In this document: positions 50,107 to 62,600 of the stretch, piece after piece
How positions within the stretch are numbered: position 1 is the stretch's first letter
Layout of the letters: the number at the start of each line of letters is the position of its first letter
NCBI GenBank assembly: GCA_946699065.1
Contig: CAMPDV010002175.1
Span: 1 to 64,000, forward strand
Reading direction: 5' to 3'
From: Loxodes magnus
Lineage: Eukaryota > Ciliophora > Karyorelictea > Loxodida > Loxodidae
Length of the DNA: 64,000 nt
The notes under the pieces: generated by a model
What the model was told of the DNA's origin: nothing
The model's input: only the letters and a program-made list of their open reading frames with translations
The model's database searches: none
Translations under genes and position numbers: made by a program

Positions 50107-53100
50107 ATTTGATTTTACATAATAATATGAACTTAATTTTTAACTTAATCTTAATAAATAATCATATAAAATAAAAGATAGCTTTATACCCTTTTTATCT
50201 ATGTAATATACTCTCTTTCATACATTCATAAATATAAATATCAAACTATAATAGTTTTTATCTTTAATCAATATAAAACATACTTAAAGCTATAAATTTT
50301 TAATATTCTCTGAGGTAAAGTAATTTAAGCTAAAGTTGAGAGTTTTAGTTTGTATTGAAAATAGTTAATTTAACTCTTAATTTAATAGATTAACATGACT
50401 ATATCTAAAATAGCTAATTGAGATTAGCATCTATATCATATTTATTATAATTATGTTTTAATAATTTAAAATAGATAGACTTAAGTGCTTATCTTGGATA
50501 TTTTAAATAGTTTAAATATACTAATTTAGACTTGACAGCATTATTAATTTGTATAACTAAGAATAAAGCTTAGCAACATTTTATTTTAATATCTATACAT
50601 ATAGTTTAATCATCTCTAAGTACAATCTAAAGTATAATTGTATAAAATTACTTTGAAATGTAATTATCTATAAATACCTAAGTATCTTTAGTTTTTATTT
50701 ATCTTTACATATCTCATTTTTAATTATCTTCAAATATCTTTTGCTACGTAAATTCATCTTTAGGTTTCTTTATTTATAACCAACTACCTAGAATTTACTT
50801 TCCTAAATTATACTAAGTGTGATCAAAACCTCTTAGAAACTACTTTAATGTAGTTGAGCATCAAATATTTAATTAGTTTTAATAGCTATGTTAAAAAACC
50901 TAATGTTATCTAAATATTCATGAGGATGATTTGAGAATCCTTATTGATTGATGCTACTAATAAATTATATAACTACCTCATTAACTTAGGATTATATAAT
51001 AATTTAAAGCTAAATTAAACATTTAATTGAAGAGAAGGGATATTATAACATTGAAGTCTCAGTATAACCAGCATTCTTTGAAGAAACAATTATAATGTAT
51101 TTAACGGTATTTTTACTATAGATTGGCTAAATAAGAAAGCTTAGTTATTATATATAAGTTTGGCTAAAATTAGGTAGATATTAAGTGACAAAAGTCTAAT
51201 AACAGTTTTTCATATAAAGTTTAATATCTTGATATCGCATTAAAGTGATATATTTATTTTATTCAATTAGTACTTTAAATTCGGTTGAGAAATTGTAGTG
51301 AAGATTCTGCTCTTCTTCAATCTATTAGGGTAGAAATTAATAAAAATCAAGAGAAACAAAGGTATAAATAACTTTATTTCGTGACATTAAAATGCTAACT
51401 ATTTGTATAAGCCACTGCTAAACTTAGAACATTATATCTTTTAGAACTTAAAAAAGAATTAAAATTTTAGACTTTTATTAAACAATTAAATTTCTAAGTG
51501 GAATATTGTTATAAAGCAAGTGGGGTTAAAAACCCAAAATTTATCTTTTACAGAAATAAATATTACTATGAAGAAAGTTATACACTGAAATGAGTATAAA
51601 TCTATTTTATACTAGAATAATAAATCTTATTTTTATTATTTATAAGACTTTTTAGCCTAAAACTATTATACTATTTATACCTCATTTTTAACTATTCAAT
51701 TTTCATTTTCATACTCATTTTTATTAGATTCTCTTAAAAAACCAAAACAAGCATTTTAGACTAATTTTCATAAAATAGAGGGAAAAGATCTAGTAGTAAT
51801 GGCAGAAGGAGAACTAATTAGCACAGCCAATTTTTTAAGTTATATAGAGGTAAAAATATAAAATATATAAGGTAAAATATTAAACTTGTATATTGAATTT
51901 TTAAGGTAGTTATAGGAGAATCTAAATAGCTATCTAATATTTAAATACTCATCAAAGCGTAGACAGTACTTTTATACAATATAAGTACATATCTTTTAAA
52001 TATCTAGATTTTTATTAGTTTTAAAATAAATTCTTTATACCTTATAAAATATAATTCTTATTCAACCTATTAAAAATCTATTTTAAAAATGACAAATATA
52101 CAAATTAATTTAAATTCTTGTGATCATTCCATAGAAAAGAGAACACTGAAAACTAAATTTTTAATAAAATTGCTCCTTTTGAAATGAAGGCAGCAAAAGA
52201 TTTCTCATAGTAAAAAGTTATTTGAAAGCATCTTAAAAATAGATTTTTTATATTAAAGACTTAAACCCTTATCATTTAAACTACTTAGGAAAAATTAATT
52301 GCGAAATCTATAAATAAAGAATTTATTATTCTTCTATTTGACACTTTTAAAAAATCCTAAATATAATTTAATAGAAAAAAGATTATCAAATTTCTCTAAT
52401 TCAACTCTGAAAGTATTATAACTTTAAAAATTTATTTTGAATCAATTGCTTAGTTAAGAACTTTATAGTTATCCTATCTTATTTTTTCAAGGAAGTAGAA
52501 AGATTTACTATAAATACATTAAGGTTGGATAGATAGAAAAATATATGGATATTAAAATTCTAAATCTTGTTTGCCAGAAAGAAGAATCTAATAACTAAGA
52601 TTTTAATACTGTTGATATAATATTCAAATATAGCATCATTAATAACCAATTAAATAGTTAGCTATTTAAATAAATTATAAAGGTAATTAATATAAACATC
52701 TCTAAAAGGTGTTATATACAAATTTTAATTAACTATCATTTTTAAATGCAAATACTCTCTTTAATTTTATAAAAAGTAAGAAAATATGTAAATTAATAAA
52801 TTTATCTCTCTTAAATTTTGCATGTTTTAGTGATCAAGGGTTTTATAATAAACAAAAATATAGCAGGTATTGTTAGTTGGGATATAAAATCAAAATCTTC
52901 ATTCAAATTTATTTAAATATAAATTTGATATTCTAAAACTTAAAAGCATAAAGATTATAGCTTTAATAAATATTTATATAAATCAATATATTTATAATTA
53001 TATCTGAAGCCATTGTATATATTTCATCTATCATTTCACAGAGAATCATTTTTTATAATACATAAAAGTTTAAAATCCTAGCTATAAATACCTTTAAACA

Positions 53101-53896
53101 AGTTATAATAGTCAGTTCTTTCTTAAGATAAATAGATTAGTGACTTTGGTTATAATTAATTAAGCTTTACCTTCATTTTCATGAAGAATAAAGAGATTTA
53201 AAATTTTATTTTGGCTATTTAGGGATAACTAGTATGCTCATTTGAAACTTAAACCATAAAATTTTAGTTAAATATATAAATTACCCAAAGTTATTAAACT
53301 TAGAAATATAATATTTTCTAGTAGCTTTAAGAAAATTTACATTTTATGTATATTTGAGAGCTAATTTTTTAAACTTCTAAGGTTTTTTATTCTAAAGCTA
53401 AAATTTTATTAATTTAATAAAAGAATATTAAATAAGGTAAATTTTTCCACTTAATATCAATTTCTTATGTGAATATTACCATCTCGTTCATGTATCTCCA
53501 GTTTTATTAAAGTTTAAGTTTCTTTATGATATTAAATCTGAAGATTAAATTATAAAAGTTAAGTTAGGAAAATAAAGAAGATGGTATTTTTAACTATATA
53601 TAAGAAATAAAAAGATATTAAAAGCATTTTTTATTATACAGTATCTTTAATCTCTTTGTATTTTTAATCTAGTTTTAATATACCATTATTACTTTTAGCT
53701 TTTTATACACTACTATACGGAAGTTATTTGTCTCGTAAAAAAAATCTCCTAAAACTAAGACTACACAAAATATATATTAATCCAATATTTTTCTTGTATA
53801 AAAGAAATTGCTTTATTACTAACCTGCAAGTAATTTATAAATATTCAAATAATTAAATAAAACCTTAAGCTCTGGTTAATCTTTATCATATGATAT
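50107..53896. other. AT-rich intergenic stretch, diverged duplicate of 27788-30999
   Basis: No gene is recognised. It aligns patchily with the stretch after the complete kelch gene. Confidence 0.6.
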
Positions 53897-56800
53897 ATAT
53901 TAAAAAATGGTAGCTTCAAGAAGGGATTTTATACCACCTCCTCAGAGTAGGAGAGAAAACCTGAAGCACTTTCTTTTACCACATCTTAACTTCAATTATT
54001 CCAACCTTCTTTATTATGCATGGAAACCAGACTAATAATGCAAGACCTCAGACTACGCAGGACCAAACTAACTGACCGAACGAACGCGAAATAATAGAAC
54101 GAATAATAGAAAAAAAAATAGCAATATACCCATGATTGGTCGGACTTTACTAAAAGGAGGAGCACAAAATAAGAAAGGAATGTGGTAAAAAAAGTAAACA
54201 ACCTAAGTAATAATTTAACAAAATAATGAACAACTCATTTCAGCCAACGTCCCTGAAGAATAAATGTAAAGGGTCTACTAAAATGCCTATGATGATTTAT
54301 CAGAAATGGTGGCCGCAATTTATTTTAACCATTACTTGGAAAACACTGATTTAGTAGAGAAAAAGGCCAAAGACTAAGAAGTTATACAAGTGTTTAGAAA
54401 TCAAATATGGAAGGAGTACGGACAAGCAGTGGCGAAGTTCATAGTGAAATAAAACGGAATTGTATACTTGGTATTTAGCAATGAAAAAAGATACTAACAT
54501 TTCACTTAATTCAGGGAATGAACATTCAAAGGAGTTAGAATTCCTATCTAAGCTAGAAACTAATTGGAATATTTTGACATTCATAACTACCCAATTTACT
54601 TCATAATTAACGAATACTCAAATATGAAGGAAGTAATAAGATAATATGGAAAATCAAGAGGAGAGATATAGCATACATATCCAAATACAACAATGCTAAC
54701 AGGGAGCAGTGTAGTCTACCTAGATTTAAAGGATGTAGACGAAGCAAAGAGAATACCAGAAGTAATAGATTTGAATGGAAACAAAATGAGAATATAACAC
54801 CTAGTAAATTTTATCTGTTGCCTATGTAAAGTGAAAGGGCACACAGACCAGCAATGCAGAAGGGTAGAAGCAGCAAAAAGGAAAAAGCTACATACAAGAG
54901 AATTAGAGATGCTTGAAGGAGAAGTTATTTTAACAATAAACAAACCAGATTTTGAAGCAAATCAAGCAAATAAGAGGATAATTGGAGAAGAAGAATAAAT
55001 GATTATAGAGGAATCAAGGGAAGAAGAGAAGGAAATAAAATGAGGAAAATAGAAAAATAATTAAAACAACTAAACAATTAAATAATAAAAAGTTTTTTAT
55101 GCTAAAAGAATAAATAAAAATTATTTTTCATCAAAGTGGAATTGGACATATGTAAGACAGAGGGATAGAGAAATGTTCAAATAATTAAATAAAATAGAAA
55201 ACAATCAACTAAATAATAAAATATACCATAAAGCAAAATAGAGAAAAGGATAGGATAAGTGATGATTAAAACGATAAACCCTAACAGAAGAAATAAGAAA
55301 TAAACAAAATAGTATAATGGAGTATGTCAGGAAAAGCGTAAATAAAGAAAAAAAGCAAAAAGAAATAGAACAAACTCAAGAAGAAAAAGAATAAGATGCA
55401 AGATAAAAATGAGAAGAAAGAAGTAAATTGAAGCAAACTTCAATGAGAATGTACTATGCTAAGAAACCGAAAAACAAAAATGAACAATTATCCGACTTCA
55501 ACTAATAGGAAAAGGAAAAAGATTAGAATAGATAAGAAGAATGAAAAGGTAGATAAAAATAAGATGAAAAAGATAAAAAAGGGGAAAGAACTAATAAAGG
55601 AAATAATATGGAAGCATAGAATGATAGATAAGAAGAAGAAAAGGTGGAGAAGGAAGATGAATAAAAAGAAGAATAAGGTGAAGAGGAAGTAGAGGGAATG
55701 AGTGTAAAAAAAGATTAAGAATAAGTCATAAAAATAGGGACAGCAAATGTTAGGGGAGTAAGAAGTGCAAAAGAGGCACTAGCCAAATTCATGACTCAAA
55801 AAAGTATCCACATAATGGCAATATAAGAAATTTAGATTGAAGACTAAAAAGATATGTGTAATATAGCAGGATATAAAAACTTAATAAATGTGGGATCAAA
55901 AAAAGGAAAAGGAGTAGCATTCTATATTAGAAACTACATATGTAAGGAGATCAGAGAGATATAGAATGAAGTAAACCAAATGACGCTTTTTGGAGGAGAG
56001 AGAGTAATGATAATAGAAATAATGAAATAACTAGCAGTAATAAATGTCTACGCTCCTGTTGCAAATGACAACGAACATTATGAGCCTTTCTATAATTTAG
56101 TGAATGAATTTAAACTATAAGCAATAGAAAAAGGACTTAATATAATGATAATAGGAGACTGAAATGCGCACATGGAAAAATGACCGCCAAAGAAAACAAA
56201 CTGAACAGGAAAGAGAATGGCACAGTTTATGGAACAGAATAATTTAATATGCCTAGACCCAACTGAAATAGGTACCTTTATTCACTAAAGCAATGAGTAT
56301 AAAATAGATTACTTTTTAATCGAAGAGAGAATGAGAGAAAAGGTGATAAAAAGTGATTTTTATTACTCATACGTAATAGGAGACCATAGGCCTGGTATTA
56401 TATAGGTAAAGATGGGTAAAGAAGTAAGAAAGCCATAAAAGATAGCAAAAATAAACTACCTACTATTAAAGAAAAAAGAGATAAAAATTTGAAAGATTTA
56501 TATAAGAAAATCTCTAAGAAGAAGAAATTGATAACCTAAACGGCACATAGACTTATAAATGATGAAAGAAAAAGATATAAGAAGGAGTTTAAATGGTATG
56601 TGGAAAATTTAAAACATAAAACTTTAAGATATATAAATATTCAGAAACAACAAAATAGTGTAATAAAATCTTTAGAAAATGCAGCAAACGATTAAAATAA
56701 AGCGTAAAGAACAGAGAACAAATAAATGAAAATCAATAAAACGAGAATCAAAGAGAATACCAAAGAGTAAGATAAGAATACATTTAATCAAGAAAAAAAG

Positions 56801-59381
56801 ATAAAAGAAATTAACTAAACCTATTTATGGACAATGTAAATAAAGGAAGTCTAACAGATATGTGGAAGAAACTAAAAAACTTACTTAATAGAAAAAATAA
56901 TTAATGAGTACCCTTATTAAAAGAAGATGTTAATACTTTCAGGGATGAATGATAGAAACTGTATGAAGATGGCAATAATACGCTACCAACTAAATTCTTA
57001 AACAAGAGATAAATAGTGGTAAACGAATATGAAATTTGAGAAATCATCAACTAATTGGCGAAATGAAAAGCAGCAGGACCTGATGAAATACAAGTAGGTA
57101 CAATATTAGCAGGCGGGAAAAAACTAACAGAAGTAACATGTAAAATGATAGTTAAGATGATTTAAGAGGGAGTAATACCTTAAGAGATGAAATAATAATA
57201 CATAATATTAATATACAAAAAAGGAGGACAGATGAACCCGATGAATTATAGACCAATCTCTTTACTGAATCATGCTTTAAAAATAGTAGATGCATGAATT
57301 TTCTAGCAACTATAAGGATATCTGCATAATGATGAAAGCGAATATTAATATGGCTTTAAAAAAGGAAAATCATGCTCACTATAAATTTTCAACCTAAGAA
57401 CAATATAGGAATGATCAATACGGAACAAAAAAGATGTTTTCGTAATATTTGTTGATATTAAAAAAGCGTACGACTCGGTGCAAAGAAAAGATATATGATA
57501 AATCCTAAACAATCTAAAAGTACCGAATAGATAATTAAACTCCTAGCAAACTTCTACTGTGAAGAAGAAATTAAACTTAAAATCAATGAACAAATAGCAA
57601 AATCATTCACGATAAATAAAGGACTAAAACAGGGAAGCATAACGTCGCCAAGACTATTTAACTTAATAATAGCAAGACTCCTCCATAGCTTGGAAGATTA
57701 AAAGCTAGGAATTACGATAGACTTTAAAAACGAAGAGGGATGAACACAAGAAATATATGCAGGATGTTTTGCATATGCAGATGACCTAGCCTTAATAAGT
57801 GAATGAGAATAATTAGAGTAAGTAATCAAAAATTTAACCTCATGGGCAGAAAAATACAAACTGGAAATTGCAGATAAAACAAAATGAATGATATGAAAAG
57901 CAGCAGAAAATAGAAACTGAGAAAATATAGGCAATACTATTAGGTGGGAAATTTAAGAATCGAAAGAGTAACGTCCTTTTAGTACCTAGGACATATAATA
58001 GAAGAGACCATCAGCTTTGAAAAACACATGGAGAACAGACTAGAAGCAGCATAAAAGATGTAAACATGAATACTGGGTAAAATAACAATGAATAAGGGAT
58101 TAACACCATATAATGCAGGAATAATGATAAAAAAGTTCGTAAGCTCAGTATTCAGCTATGGGACAGAAGTTATCCCATATTGTGAATAATTTGTAGGAAA
58201 ATAAGTGATGGAGCAATTAGAAATAATATAGAGAAGATCTTTACGAGCAATCATAGATGCCCCTTTCTAAGTGTAAAATGAGATGCTAGAATACGAGTTA
58301 CAGTTTATGAAATTTAAACATTACCTATGGCAGAAAACGCTGAGATTAAGAGGCAGACTAATAGGTAACTAAGGAAAAACAGTAGATGGATTAATGTTCG
58401 ACCTAAGTAAAGAAGAGAACTTTATATTTGAACAATACTGCACGACAATAAAATTAGAATTAAAAATTGAAGAAAAAAATATATTTATAGATGATGGTAA
58501 TAATAATCAAAAAGGGAAGAAAAACATTAATCGGGCAATTTGAGAACATAGAGTATACGTAGAAGATAGAGAAAGAATGGAGTAAATGATAACAACTCTA
58601 CAGTATAGAAAAACATGATTTGATGAATATGTAGTAGGACCACCCAACTACCTGAGATACAATAAAAATAGAAAAGAAGAAATATGCTACATATTTAGAA
58701 TAAGAACGAGATGTAATGGGAGCCAGGATTGTTTAAAAGAAAGACACCTAGTTGTGACAAGCAAATGCCCTTTCTGTAATGATGCAAGAGAAAACGTAAG
58801 ACATATCATAGAAAAATGCTCAGAATACAAAGAAAGTAGATAAATATGTATTTGAAAGTTAAGAAAAATAGGAGTAGAGAGACAAGGAATGGACTATTTG
58901 ATATAATATGAGCTACGGCAAAATTCGAAAAATTCATTAGAACCTAAGAAGAGTAAAAAAGAGCTAAAACTGACTTGATAATAAAAGATTATATCAAAAA
59001 CATATTAGAAAAAAGAAAAAAAGGATACTTAGAAAAGAAAACCGAATGAAAAAAAGAAATAGGAAAAGATTATAGAACAGGAAAAGGATAATTTTTATGA
59101 GTTTATAAAAGCTTGATTAAGAAGAAAATAATTAGAAACGAAAATTAGCAAAGTATGTAAGAAAAAATAATGGACGTTTGTAACAAAGAATCAATAAAAC
59201 GTAGATAGATAGAAGACAGAAGAACAAGAGATAATGAAGAAGAAGATATGGAACTAATAAGAGAAGAATTTTTATTACCTGAAGGCTTACTTGAAGAAAT
59301 AGACATGTATTGAAACATTTATTAAAGAGGTGCGCACCAACGAGGTGCTACGCGCTCTATAATCAAATTTATTTATTTATA
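53897..59381 (+). mobile_element. LINE-A non-LTR retrotransposon, copy 2 (longer 5' end)
   Basis: Starts near ATG 53907 with leader MVASRRDFIPPPQ, similar to G2, and has ~180 bp upstream of the point where copy 1 begins. The CCHC knuckle is at 54816-54857. The endonuclease (from 55737) is intact in frame, including GDWNAH and GDHRP. RT has FVDIKKAYDSV (complete here), QGSITSPRLFN and AYADDLALI. The C-terminal zinc motif CPFCNDARENVRHIIEKC (from 58766) keeps all ligands. Losses relative to copy 1 are five bases near 56482, one base near 57525 and one near 57936, each shifting the frame. Copies 1 and 2 are therefore broken at different places. It ends in hairpin 59326-59358 and a TTTA tail. Confidence 0.93.
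59326..59358 (+). promoter_or_regulatory. Conserved 3' hairpin of LINE-A copy 2
   Basis: Identical to 36819-36851: inner stem GCACC/GGTGC with loop AACGA and outer AGAG/CTCT. Confidence 0.75.
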
Positions 59382-59462
59382 TCTCCATTTTTTTATGAAT
59401 GCTTCAACTATTTTTAAAAATATGTAACAAAATAATATCTATTATCTTTATTAAAATTTTAT

Positions 59463-61028
59463 ATCTTTAGTAAATATAAAAGACTTTAAGAAATACTAAA
59501 ATATATAAATTCTATTTTAGCAAAAATTAATATAATTTATAAAAAACAGCTTATTAATGCTTAGGCAATCATTCCTTTATATATAATATTTATAATATTG
59601 ATAAATAAAGTTATTGAATGCTATTTATACTTACTTATTTTATTAATTATAAACATATTAAAGTTATACTTGATTAATGGAAATATCGACACTCACGTTT
59701 ACCTGCAGAGACTAATTATTAGCATCGAACGTTATTTCACTGTTTACTAGTTGGCTTTCATTCTTTTTATCTTAACTGTCATATTCTAAATAATCTCTTC
59801 TGCATATGCAACATTTGGTGTTTATTTTAAATCAATAATCTATACACTCTTTATGATAGTAATGATTGCATGGAAGTTTTCTTAATAAATCTTGGTTTTT
59901 AAAATTACATAAGCAAATGGAGCAAGCTATATCAGTAAAATTAGAATAATTGACTACTGCATTGTAATTTAGAATAGGAAACTTTTCTTATAACATAAGT
60001 TTAGATATTTATTAGTTATTAGTTTACTCTTAGCTTTATGCATAAATTCTCTATGAAGTACGAATAATCCTCTTACATATCTTTTAAAGGCAGAAGGTTA
60101 CTAATATCATATTAAAAATAACAGCTCCTATAATACATCACATCACTATGTTCTATTCATCTTTACTTTGAATTTCTAACTTTATCGATAAGTTCAATTA
60201 TGAATCTTTTTCCTTTATAAGTTTGAAATATCAAAGACCATCGGTAAATTTATAAGTAGTAGTTATATTAGAAGTAGCTGTTATCATTTTTTAATAGTTC
60301 TATTCAGTAGGTAAAATAGAATTTCCATAGCTTTCATGCTTTATTAGTATTATAATCTTTTGCTAGGTTTTTATTTTTATTTAATTTGCATTACTTAAGA
60401 GATAACTATACAGTCACTAAGTCTAAGAAGAATTATCTATAATATTAAATCATTCTCCTATACCTATTTCAGTTCCTTAGATACTACAGTCGTTACCTAT
60501 TCATGGATTTCTACACTAGCATCTGCAATTTTTATCACAAAAGCCATTGCTATTACAACTTTTAGGGCATCTTTAAGATATTGAATAGATGAAAGTTAGG
60601 TTATATATCAAAGGTTGTTATATATCATAATTGATAATGCTCATAGATCATTTCGAAGTAGAGGCATTCAAGGCTATAAATTAGTATTTCCTATGCTAAT
60701 TAACTGCATCTCAGTCAGTTATTGGATCTTACTAAATTTAATTAGAACTAGTAGGATATAAAGTCATAGAGCAATTCCAACTACTACTAATGATATCCAT
60801 CTATATAGTTAAATAGTTATACTATTCAAAAATTTGCTAGAAGCTGTTATAAGGAGACAAAATAAAACTATTAATAGAGAACTATTATTAATACTAATAG
60901 TAGGTAAATTTATACTCCATATTCTGAAGATATTCTGCTTAAATAGCTTCTACAATTATAGCAATAAGGAGTAGAAGCTTAAACATTTATTAACTTTTAT
61001 TTTCTTACAGCTCTAAATTTATAAATGT
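59463..61028 (+). pseudogene. Membrane protein gene copy 2, stop codon lost
   Basis: Same frame and length as 36956-38521, with only substitutions (about a dozen in the last 1.3 kb, a mix of silent and replacement changes) and no indels. The terminal TGA of copy 1 is TGT here (61026-61028). No TGA follows in frame for at least a few hundred bases, and TAA/TAG do not end translation in this code. The product would run into intergenic sequence, so this copy is either a pseudogene or extended. A three-residue cluster (VRL to IFF) near 60200 is the densest difference. Confidence 0.6.
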
Positions 61029-61674
61029 GTTAACACATAAAAAATACGAAAACTTCGTGTTTATTATATATTTACGTGTTAAAGACTAAAAATTAAATAG
61101 GTAGAAAAACTAACCTAATTTGATTTGTATAAGTGTTTACTTAAATTAAAAATAAAATTTAAATTAAGCATAAATAATTAGTTGTATTAAAGCTAGATTG
61201 CTAAATTAATATTCATAGATTTTTTAATTATTCATACATTTTTAATATATTTATATTTATAAACGATTAAGATTATAAAATTAATAGAAAGAGTAATTGG
61301 ATAATTGTTTGAGTAGTGCTAATATTCTTCTAATGTTTTTAGAAATATATAAAGACAACCTAAATAAAAGATAAGCATTGCTTATTTTATTAGTTTAAAG
61401 TTATAAATCGAAAATATATATTTAGCCAAGAAGCATTAGTTATAAAAGAATTATCATTTATTCTTAAATACTCTAGATATGTTTAAAAGATGTAGTTATA
61501 GAATAAATTATAATGATGATATATTTAAACTATTATATATAAGAAGTGATGGAAAGAGATTAAAAGGTGATAATTGAGAACTAAATAGATGTAATTAAGT
61601 AAAAGAAATAGGATAATTATATCTATATCCCATTATTTACTTCTCTGTCTATTGAAATGTCTTATAAGATGAAT
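61029..61674. other. AT-rich intergenic stretch, copy of 38522-39168
   Basis: About 90% similar to unit 1, with small indels. Nothing is recognised. Confidence 0.5.
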
Positions 61675-61689
61675 TTTATTATAATTTTA
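61675..61689. repeat. Left target-site duplication of SINE-2
   Basis: TTTATTATAATTTTA, repeated exactly at 62204-62218. Unit 1 has a single copy at the matching place (about 39169-39183). Confidence 0.9.
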
Positions 61690-62203
61690 AAACCGCCATA
61701 GTTGTTCGAAGGTGAACAACAAGGTCATCTTCATCAGAGGTTGGGGAAGTTAAGTACCCATAATCGACTTTATGTCTTCCTCTGCTTTGGTTTGGCCTCG
61801 AGACATAAGATTCTTAGACCTTCGACACTGGCTTGACTTGGCTTCGTTTATTTTTAATACTGGAACGAAAAAGAAATAATATTGCGAGCTTCATCAGAGG
61901 TGGGGAATTTAAGTACCCATAATTGACGCATGTCGTCCTCTGCTTTGGTGATGCAATGAGACACAATCCTGCCATGTCCTTGGACCTCCAACAAGTAGAT
62001 AAGATTACGAATATTCTGAAATTATATCAGTATTGAACATTTTTATCAGTACTGAATAATTATACCAGTATTGAACAAGGTTTATCAGTATCTGATAATT
62101 TTATCAGTAACAAACATTCTTGTCAGTATGAAACATTTTTTTTAAAGAGCTGCGCACCAATGAGAGTGCTACGCTCTCTATAATCAAATTTATTTATTTA
62201 TTA
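61690..62203 (+). mobile_element. SINE-2, complete insertion with target-site duplication
   Basis: A 514-bp insertion present only in unit 2. The head, AAACCGCCATAG, is followed by two copies of an ~85-bp module (61722-61805 and 61888-61975), each with TCATCAGAGG...TTAAGTACCCATAAT...CCTCTGCTTTGG. Each module can fold by pairing CAGAGG with CCTCTG. Six ~19-bp repeats of TATCAGTAtTGAA type follow (62022-62140). It ends in the LINE-A-type hairpin (62146-62179) and a TTTA tail. The head is GC-richer than its surroundings. No tRNA-like A/B box pair was recognised. Confidence 0.9.
62146..62179 (+). promoter_or_regulatory. LINE-type 3' hairpin in SINE-2
   Basis: AGAGCTGCGCACC-AATGAG-AGTGCTACGCTCTCT, the same fold as at 36819 and 59326. 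Followed by ATAATCAAATTTATTTATTTA, identical to the LINE-A tail. Confidence 0.8.
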
Positions 62204-62218
62204 TTTATTATAATTTTA
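62204..62218. repeat. Right target-site duplication of SINE-2
   Basis: TTTATTATAATTTTA, the direct copy of 61675-61689. Confidence 0.9.
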
Positions 62219-62254
62219 TCATTATAAAAGACTGAAAATTAATTAATTTAATTA

Positions 62255-62600
62255 ATTTTAAACTAAAAGAGTTTTTGGACTGCAACTTCTTGCAGTTTAA
62301 CGACTCCAACACTCCCTTCATGGGATAACGGGGATATCCTGTTGCTTTCGAAAAGCAGCTACCAGGGAGCTCCATCGCTATGTGCAGCCAGGCTTCAAGC
62401 CCCTACCAGGAGTGGATAATCAAAAGGAAGGCGTTCCCTTGCAAAAGTTGACTTTGACCAGGGACTTTCTCAGCGACAGGAAAGAAACTTGTTCCTAGCC
62501 ATAAAACCAGAAAGTATGATTCAGAAGGTCAATCTCAGCTCCCACCATATTTTTAATTATTTTATATAAAAATATGAATATTTAAAAATAATTAATAAAG
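62255..62600. mobile_element. Structured GC-rich insertion (possible SINE-3 or ncRNA)
   Basis: Absent from unit 1 at the matching site (39195-39220). The core 62279-62548 is far GC-richer than anything nearby and contains compact stem-loops: ACTGCAA-CTTC-TTGCAGT at ~62280, GTTGCTTT/AAAAGCAGC at ~62341, and GGCT-TCA-AGCC at ~62391. AT-rich flanks and similar AATTAAT sequence on both sides suggest a retroposed insertion. It lacks the LINE-A 3' hairpin. I do not recognise the RNA. Strand and exact ends are unknown. Confidence 0.55.
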
